From Schaedlerella arabinosiphila (GTDB lineage: Bacteria > Bacillota > Clostridia > Lachnospirales > Lachnospiraceae): a stretch of DNA of 64,000 nt. The notes beneath the pieces are model-generated. The model worked only from the letters and a program-made list of their open reading frames with translations, ran no database searches and was not told the DNA's origin. Every line of letters starts with the position of its first letter. Position 1 is the first letter of the stretch. Positions 59,422-64,000 of the stretch are shown one piece after another. The stretch lies in NCBI RefSeq assembly GCF_003885045.1, contig NZ_RHJS01000002.1, forward strand, positions 6,007,302 through 6,071,301. Direction: 5' to 3'. The translations under genes and the position numbers were made by a program.

Positions 59422-61173
59422 ATGACTGAAGAAATTATGATGGCAGTGGACAGTAAATTGTTCGGCGTCTGGTTCCTGATCGGCGCGGCGCTGGTATTCT
59501 GGATGCAGGCAGGCTTTGCCATGGTGGAAGCCGGATTTACCAGAGCGAAGAATACGGGCAATATCCTGATGAAGAATCTGATGGACTTCTGTATCGGTAC
59601 GGTTATGTTTATTCTGATTGGTTTTGGACTGCTTCTGGGGGAGGATCTGCTAGGGCTGATTGGAAAGCCGGGGTTTGACATTTTTACATGCTATGGGGAC
59701 TTTGGCTGGTCTGATTTTGTATTTAACCTGGTGTTCTGCGCGACCACCGCAACCATCGTGTCGGGGGCTATGGCGGAACGGACAAAATTTTTGTCCTACT
59801 GCATCTATTCGGGGGTGATCTCTGCATTGATCTACCCCATCGAAGCACACTGGATCTGGGGCGGCGGCTGGCTGGCACAGATGGGCTTCCATGATTTTGC
59901 GGGTTCCTGTGCAATCCACATGACCGGAGGACTCTCTGCGCTGATCGGAGCTAAGATCCTGGGACCCCGTATCGGAAAATTTTCCAGGGACAAATCGGGG
60001 GCTGTCACAAAGGTCAACGCATTTCCAGGGCATAACCTTCCGCTGGGATGTCTGGGTGTGTTTATCCTCTGGCTCGGCTGGTACGGCTTCAACGGTGCGG
60101 CGGCGGTCAGCGTAGAACAGCTTGGTTCCATTTTCGTGACTACCACCATCGCTCCGGCAATAGCAACCGTGGTATGCATGGTCTTTACGTGGGTCAGGTT
60201 TGGCAAGCCGGATATCTCCATGTGTCTGAATGCTTCCCTGGCCGGGCTGGTGGCGATCACCGCACCCTGCGACGTGGCGGATGCACTCGGCTCTGTCGTG
60301 ATCGGTGCGGTGGCAGGACTTCTGGTGGTATTCGGTGTCTGGTTCCTGGACTATGTGCTGGCGGTGGATGACCCGGTAGGCGCGGTTGCCGTACATTTTA
60401 TGAACGGTGTGTGGGGAACTCTGGCAGTGGGCCTGTTTGCGACAACCTCTGCCCCCGGAAATGATACCTTAACCGGGCTGTTCTATGGCGGCGGATTGGG
60501 ACTGCTGGGAAAACAGGCCGTGGGGGTCTTGGGCGTCTGTGCATGGACGGCGGTGACGATTACGATTACATTTTTCATTATAAAGGCAACGGTCGGCCTG
60601 CGCGTGACCGCAGAGGAGGAGATCGTGGGGCTGGATTCCTGCGAGCACGGGCTGCCGTCCGCTTATGCAGGCTTCAGCATCATGGACATTTCCAATACTA
60701 TGACCATGGAGGTCAACGAGAATACGGATCTTGGAAACGAAGAGTATGAGTCTGCGTCTGAACTGCAGAGAAATGCGGCCGTACGAGTGGTGGAGATGCC
60801 GGCAGCAGCGGCGGGCTCGGGTATTTTCAAGGTAGTTATTATCTCCAAACTCTCCAGATATGAGAAAGTGAAAAAGGTGATGAACGATCTGGGCGTTACC
60901 GGCATGACCGTGACCCAGGTGATGGGCTGCGGGATTCAGAAGGGTGCCGGAGAGATGTACCGCGGGGTGGAAATGGACGCCACGCTGCTTCCGAAGGTAA
61001 AGATCGAAGTGGTAGTCAGCAAGATCCCGGTGGCTTCTGTTATAGAAGCAGCGAAGAAGGCACTCTATACCGGCCGAATCGGAGACGGAAAGATCTTCGT
61101 CTACAATGTGGATAAGGTTGTAAAGATACGGACAGGAGAGGAGAATTTTGCTGCTCTGCAGGATGTGGAATAG
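59422..61173 (+). CDS. Ammonium transporter fused to a PII domain
   Basis: A 583-residue fusion. Residues about 1-410 are an Amt channel with 11 predicted helices, the start of MEAGFTR-type motif seen as MVEAGFTRAKN, the His pair region IHMTGGLSALIGA, and HFMNGVWGTL. Residues about 466-580 are a PII domain (FKVVIISKLSRYEKVKKVM), with T-loop region GCGIQKGAGEMYRGVEM, and B-loop TGRIGDGKIFVYNV. The T-loop tyrosine is kept. In fusions the PII part is thought to gate the channel according to ATP, ADP and 2-oxoglutarate. AGGAGG before 59422 fixes the start. A terminator follows. Confidence 0.93.
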   Translation: MTEEIMMAVDSKLFGVWFLIGAALVFWMQAGFAMVEAGFTRAKNTGNILMKNLMDFCIGTVMFILIGFGLLLGEDLLGLIGKPGFDIFTCYGDFGWSDFVFNLVFCATTATIVSGAMAERTKFLSYCIYSGVISALIYPIEAHWIWGGGWLAQMGFHDFAGSCAIHMTGGLSALIGAKILGPRIGKFSRDKSGAVTKVNAFPGHNLPLGCLGVFILWLGWYGFNGAAAVSVEQLGSIFVTTTIAPAIATVVCMVFTWVRFGKPDISMCLNASLAGLVAITAPCDVADALGSVVIGAVAGLLVVFGVWFLDYVLAVDDPVGAVAVHFMNGVWGTLAVGLFATTSAPGNDTLTGLFYGGGLGLLGKQAVGVLGVCAWTAVTITITFFIIKATVGLRVTAEEEIVGLDSCEHGLPSAYAGFSIMDISNTMTMEVNENTDLGNEEYESASELQRNAAVRVVEMPAAAAGSGIFKVVIISKLSRYEKVKKVMNDLGVTGMTVTQVMGCGIQKGAGEMYRGVEMDATLLPKVKIEVVVSKIPVASVIEAAKKALYTGRIGDGKIFVYNVDKVVKIRTGEENFAALQDVE

Positions 61174-61192
61174 AATCAGGACAACATTGCGG

Positions 61193-61220
61193 TGCGCACC
61201 CGAACAGGGTGCGTATTTTT
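61193..61220 (+). terminator. Terminator of amt
   Basis: TGCGCACCC (61193-61201) pairs with GGGTGCGTA (61207-61215), followed by TTTTT. Confidence 0.88.
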
Positions 61221-61226
61221 CATTTC

Positions 61227-61255
61227 TTGACGGTTTGGCGTTCTTCTAGTAAAAT
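61227..61255 (+). promoter_or_regulatory. Promoter of the ktrBA operon
   Basis: TTGACG (61227-61232), a 17-bp spacer and TAAAAT (61250-61255), placed between the amt terminator and the ktrB ATG. Confidence 0.7.
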
Positions 61256-61304
61256 GGAAAATAGCTATGGTATCTGGAGGATTGGATTTGCGGGAGAAGG
61301 GTGA

Positions 61305-62681
61305 ATGAGGAACAAGAAAAATATCAGATGGAATACGCTGCGTATAACGGCGGCCGGATTCCTGGGCGTGATTCTGCTGGGGGCCATGCTCCTATATCTG
61401 CCTGTCAGCAACACCCAGCCCATCGCGTTTATAGACGCATTATTCACGGCAGTCACATCGGTGTGTGTGACGGGGCTGGTAACGGTGGTTCCGGCGTCGC
61501 AGTTTACGCTGTTTGGAAAGATTATACTGCTTGTGCTGATCCAGATCGGCGGGCTGGGGGTGATCGCCTGCGCGACGCTGTTTTTATTTCTGCTCAACCG
61601 GAGGATCACCATTCAGGAACGGGTGGTGCTCAAGGAGGCTTATGGGGCGGACCGGCTGGGCGGGATCGTGAAGATGGTGAAAAAAGTGATTCTGGGAACC
61701 TTTGCGGTGGAAGGGGCCGGAGCGGTCATGTACGCCTTCCAGTTCATTCCTGAATACGGAGTGATCCGCGGAATAGGATACTCCGTTTTTCACGCGGTTT
61801 CTGCCTTCTGTAATGCGGGGATCGACATTCTGGGAAACAACAGCCTTGCGGACTATGTGACCAATCCGATCATCAATGTGACGACCATCCTGCTGATCAT
61901 TTTAAGCGGTCTTGGCTTTACGGTTTGGTTTGATGTGATCGGCACCAGCCGCAGGGTGATCCGGGGAGAGGTGCCCACGCGCTGGTGGTTTACCAGGCTG
62001 CGGCTTCAATCAAAGCTTGCCCTCCTGATGACGGGGACCCTGCTTCTTGCCGGGACATTGTTTGTCCTTTTCGTGGAAAATGGAAACCCGGAGACCATCG
62101 GAGGGCTGAATCCGGGGCAGAAGCTGATGGCGTCCCTGTTCCAGTCCGTGACCACAAGGACAGCCGGATTTTTCACGGTACCCCAGGGGGCGCTGCATGC
62201 GGAGTCCAAGCTGTTCTGTGCGATTCTGATGTTTATCGGAGGCTCTCCGGGCGGAACGGCAGGCGGGGTGAAAACCACCACATTTGTTATGCTGTTTCTT
62301 GCCTGCCTGACGTTTGTGCGGGGAGGAAACGATACGGAGTGTATGGGAAAGAAAATTACGGTGGCAAATTTCCGAACCGGATTCTGTGTCATTATGGTTG
62401 CGTTTGCCGTATTTATCACCGGGACGATTGCGATCCTCATCATTGAGCCGGACAGTATCCTGCTGGAAAATGTAATCTATGAGACTGCGTCCGCGGTGGG
62501 CACCGTCGGGCTGACGGCGGATTTGACGCCGCAGCTGAGCCGCATCAGCCAGTCGGTTCTGATGGTTATGATGTATATCGGAAGACTGGGGCCGCTGACG
62601 CTGGCGCTGATGTTTGCGGGAAAGACGCATCCAAGGGATCGGATACGAAGTCTGCCGGAAGAGCAGATCATGGTAGGATAG
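61305..62681 (+). CDS. ktrB: Potassium uptake protein KtrB (TrkH family)
   Basis: A 458-residue membrane protein with the four-fold repeat of the SKT family. Pore loops are visible as TSVCVTGLVTV, SAFCNAGIDILG, TTRTAGFFTV and SAVGTVGLTADLT, each with the filter glycine. GSPGGTAGGVKTTT is the intramembrane gating loop. It forms a K+ channel-like uptake system with the KtrA-type protein encoded next. The ATG at 61305 follows GAGAAGGG. Rather short for TrkH, its length fits KtrB. Confidence 0.92.
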   Translation: MRNKKNIRWNTLRITAAGFLGVILLGAMLLYLPVSNTQPIAFIDALFTAVTSVCVTGLVTVVPASQFTLFGKIILLVLIQIGGLGVIACATLFLFLLNRRITIQERVVLKEAYGADRLGGIVKMVKKVILGTFAVEGAGAVMYAFQFIPEYGVIRGIGYSVFHAVSAFCNAGIDILGNNSLADYVTNPIINVTTILLIILSGLGFTVWFDVIGTSRRVIRGEVPTRWWFTRLRLQSKLALLMTGTLLLAGTLFVLFVENGNPETIGGLNPGQKLMASLFQSVTTRTAGFFTVPQGALHAESKLFCAILMFIGGSPGGTAGGVKTTTFVMLFLACLTFVRGGNDTECMGKKITVANFRTGFCVIMVAFAVFITGTIAILIIEPDSILLENVIYETASAVGTVGLTADLTPQLSRISQSVLMVMMYIGRLGPLTLALMFAGKTHPRDRIRSLPEEQIMVG

Positions 62682-62756
62682 GCGGGTTTCGCAGGCGAAA
62701 CTCCTTTGCTTTGGATGCAGGTTCGGGATTATATTTGGAAAGGAATCGGGCAGATT

Positions 62757-63398
62757 ATGAAAAAACAATTCATTGTATTGGGGCTTGGAAGTTTTGGGGC
62801 CAGTGTAGCGGTCACGCTGCAGCAGTTGGGGTGCGATGTCGTAGCGGTGGATCAGGATATGGAACGTGTAAATGACGTGGCGGAGATGGTGACTTACGCC
62901 ATGCAGGCGGATATCGGGAATCCGGATCTGCTTTTATCCCTGGGATCGAATAATTATGACGGACTGGTGGTGGCTGCTGCGGAGGACATGGAAGCCAGTA
63001 TAATGGCAACCCTGGTGGCGAAGGAAATCGGAATCCCACATGTGCTGTGCAAGGCGCGGGATAACCGGCATGCGGCGGTGCTTCGGAAGATCGGTGCGGA
63101 CGCGGTGGTATTTCCGGAGGAAGAGATGGGAAAACGGATTGCAAAAAATCTCATGTCCGCGAATTTTGCGGATTGGATTGCGCTGTCGCCGGATTACAGC
63201 GTGGTGGAGGTCAGGACGCCGTCCTACTGGGTCGGCAAGACCTTAAAGGAGCTGGATCTGAGAAGGGCACATGAGTTGAATGTGGTCGGGATCAAGGATG
63301 GGGACCGCGTGGAGATCACCCCCGACCCGGATATACCTTTGAAAGAAGAAAGTATTTTGATGCTTATAGGCGCCAACAAAACGCTGGAAAAGCTGTAA
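62757..63398 (+). CDS. ktrA: Potassium uptake regulator KtrA (RCK protein)
   Basis: A 213-residue cytosolic protein. The N-terminal RCK_N domain (about 1-135) has the nucleotide-binding GLGSFGASVA motif and acidic residue in VVAVDQD. The C-terminal RCK_C domain (about 140-213) ends PLKEESILMLIGANKTLEKL; in relatives it binds cyclic di-AMP. It forms a ring that gates KtrB in response to ATP or ADP. It starts 75 bp after ktrB, with AAAGGA upstream, and ends at a strong hairpin. Confidence 0.92.
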   Translation: MKKQFIVLGLGSFGASVAVTLQQLGCDVVAVDQDMERVNDVAEMVTYAMQADIGNPDLLLSLGSNNYDGLVVAAAEDMEASIMATLVAKEIGIPHVLCKARDNRHAAVLRKIGADAVVFPEEEMGKRIAKNLMSANFADWIALSPDYSVVEVRTPSYWVGKTLKELDLRRAHELNVVGIKDGDRVEITPDPDIPLKEESILMLIGANKTLEKL

Positions 63399-63413
63399 CA
63401 AAATTTGATCTGG

Positions 63414-63464
63414 AAAAAAGCATGGCTGTCTGCGGTGAGATGCCAAAGACGGCCATGCTTTTTT
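63414..63464. terminator. Terminator after ktrA
   Basis: AAAAAAGCATGGC (63414-63426) pairs with GCCATGCTTTTTT (63452-63464) around a 25-nt loop. A runs on the left and T runs on the right make it bidirectional in form. Confidence 0.88.
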
Positions 63465-63523
63465 GCGCTGCAGTAAACGATTTTCTTTTTGCCGCAGGAT
63501 TTGTCGGATTTTCGCAAGAATAG

Positions 63524-63552
63524 TTGACGGGTAAAATGTGATTTGATAAAAT
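63524..63552 (+). promoter_or_regulatory. Promoter of the last gene
   Basis: TTGACG (63524-63529), a 17-bp spacer and TAAAAT (63547-63552) precede the HTH gene. Confidence 0.65.
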
Positions 63553-63639
63553 GAAAAAAGTGCAGTGTGAAACGGAAATATTTCTAAGAGACTGATCCTC
63601 ATAGTAAAAATAGACGGAAAATGCAGAAGGAGGAAGACC

Positions 63640-64000
63640 ATGGAAGATTTGTCATTTGGCGAACAGGTCAAGATTATTTTAAGCCGGAAGGGCATGACGA
63701 TAAAAGAACTGGCGGAACAGATTGAGGCCACCACGAAAAAGAAAATGTCCAGACAGAATCTGACACAGCGTCTTGGAAGGGATAACTTTCAGGAAAAGGA
63801 TATGCGGATGATCGCGGCGATTCTGGGCTGTCCTTTTCAGTTGAGTATCTTTCCGCTGGAAAACGGAGCGGGAGAAAAGGCGGAGCCGATGGAAGAACTC
63901 CTTTTGAAATATGTCAAGCACCCGAAGGCGCAGCCGAAAAAGAAAAAGGATGACATGGAGGACGGCTACTACCAGCAGGTGCTTGTGTTTGATCAGGATT
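63640..64000 (+). CDS. XRE-like helix-turn-helix protein (partial, 3' end outside)
   Basis: The first 120 residues of a protein cut by the window edge. GEQVKIILSRKGMTIKELAEQIE and the following SRQNLTQRLGRDNF, DMRMIAAILGCPFQL look like a Cro/C1-type helix-turn-helix with an insertion between helices. After it comes a Lys/Glu-rich linker (about 70-105). AAGGAGGAAG lies just before the ATG. Target and function are unknown. Confidence 0.7.
   Translation, partial: MEDLSFGEQVKIILSRKGMTIKELAEQIEATTKKKMSRQNLTQRLGRDNFQEKDMRMIAAILGCPFQLSIFPLENGAGEKAEPMEELLLKYVKHPKAQPKKKKDDMEDGYYQQVLVFDQD

Noticed and set aside
1..64000. tRNA or rRNA genes
   Set aside because: None could be recognised by eye in the intergenic gaps; a tRNAscan-SE run would settle it.

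Overview
The window looks like chromosomal DNA from an anaerobic Firmicute, most likely a gut Lachnospiraceae (Clostridia). Reasons: strong AGGAGG ribosome sites before most genes, TTGACA/TATAAT promoters, many YesM/YesN-type and sugar-ABC genes, an RND pump in a Gram-positive context, an Amt-PII fusion, and remnants of the Rpn/PD-(D/E)XK nuclease family common in these genomes. The assignment is inference; no rRNA or tRNA gene was seen.

Layout. 1-4.4 kb: tail of an ABC exporter, an SPL-like radical SAM enzyme, a decayed Rpn gene, a lipid-anchored barnase-type RNase with its barstar, and an AI-2E-family permease. 4.5-12.3 kb: a TetR regulator, a guanine deaminase behind what reads as a guanine riboswitch of the ON type, an MMPL transporter and a large LxxG heptad-repeat exoprotein. 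Matching TGAC-N5-GTCA operators sit at the tetR and MMPL promoters, so one regulator probably controls both. 12.4-15.6 kb: a SIR2-family protein and a complete IS66-family element with a visible 8-bp target duplication. 15.65-25.4 kb: a catabolic cluster for an unidentified sugar or polyol (class II aldolase, ROK regulator, rhamnulokinase-like kinase, ABC importer, split DhaK/DhaL-like kinase, ketose-bisphosphate aldolase); its DhaK-like protein lacks the usual substrate-binding histidine. 25.5-29.1 kb: a second decayed Rpn gene and a Zn/Cd-type P-ATPase with a 6 x 26-residue His-rich tail behind an SmtB-type palindrome.

29.2-37.3 kb: YesN/YesM two-component genes divergent from an FAD oxidoreductase plus a sugar ABC importer. 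37.4-39.7 kb: ArsR regulator and a second metal P-ATPase. 39.7-48.9 kb: a tight run of TPR lipoprotein, MnmM/YtqB-like methyltransferase, HflX, a giant RND pump with a coiled-coil and Gly-rich insert, a small HD alarmone-hydrolase-like protein, a ParA-like ATPase and an AraC regulator. 48.9-51.3 kb: a stand-alone receiver, a V4R sensor and a GGDEF protein in one operon. 51.3-54.2 kb: rhamnulokinase with an L-fucose/L-arabinose-type isomerase, plausibly activated by the AraC protein. 54.3-59.1 kb: an unrecognised repeat protein, a catalytically degenerate GGDEF-EAL protein, a phosphopantetheinyl transferase and a VanY-like peptidase. 59.2-63.4 kb: an Amt-PII fusion with a terminator about 10 nt after its predicted start site, then a KtrB/KtrA potassium system. 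The window ends inside an HTH protein.

Strongest leads: the guanine-ON riboswitch on guanine deaminase; the sugar operon with a His-less DhaK; the membrane-anchored barnase; the receiver-V4R-GGDEF operon; and the Amt-PII leader.
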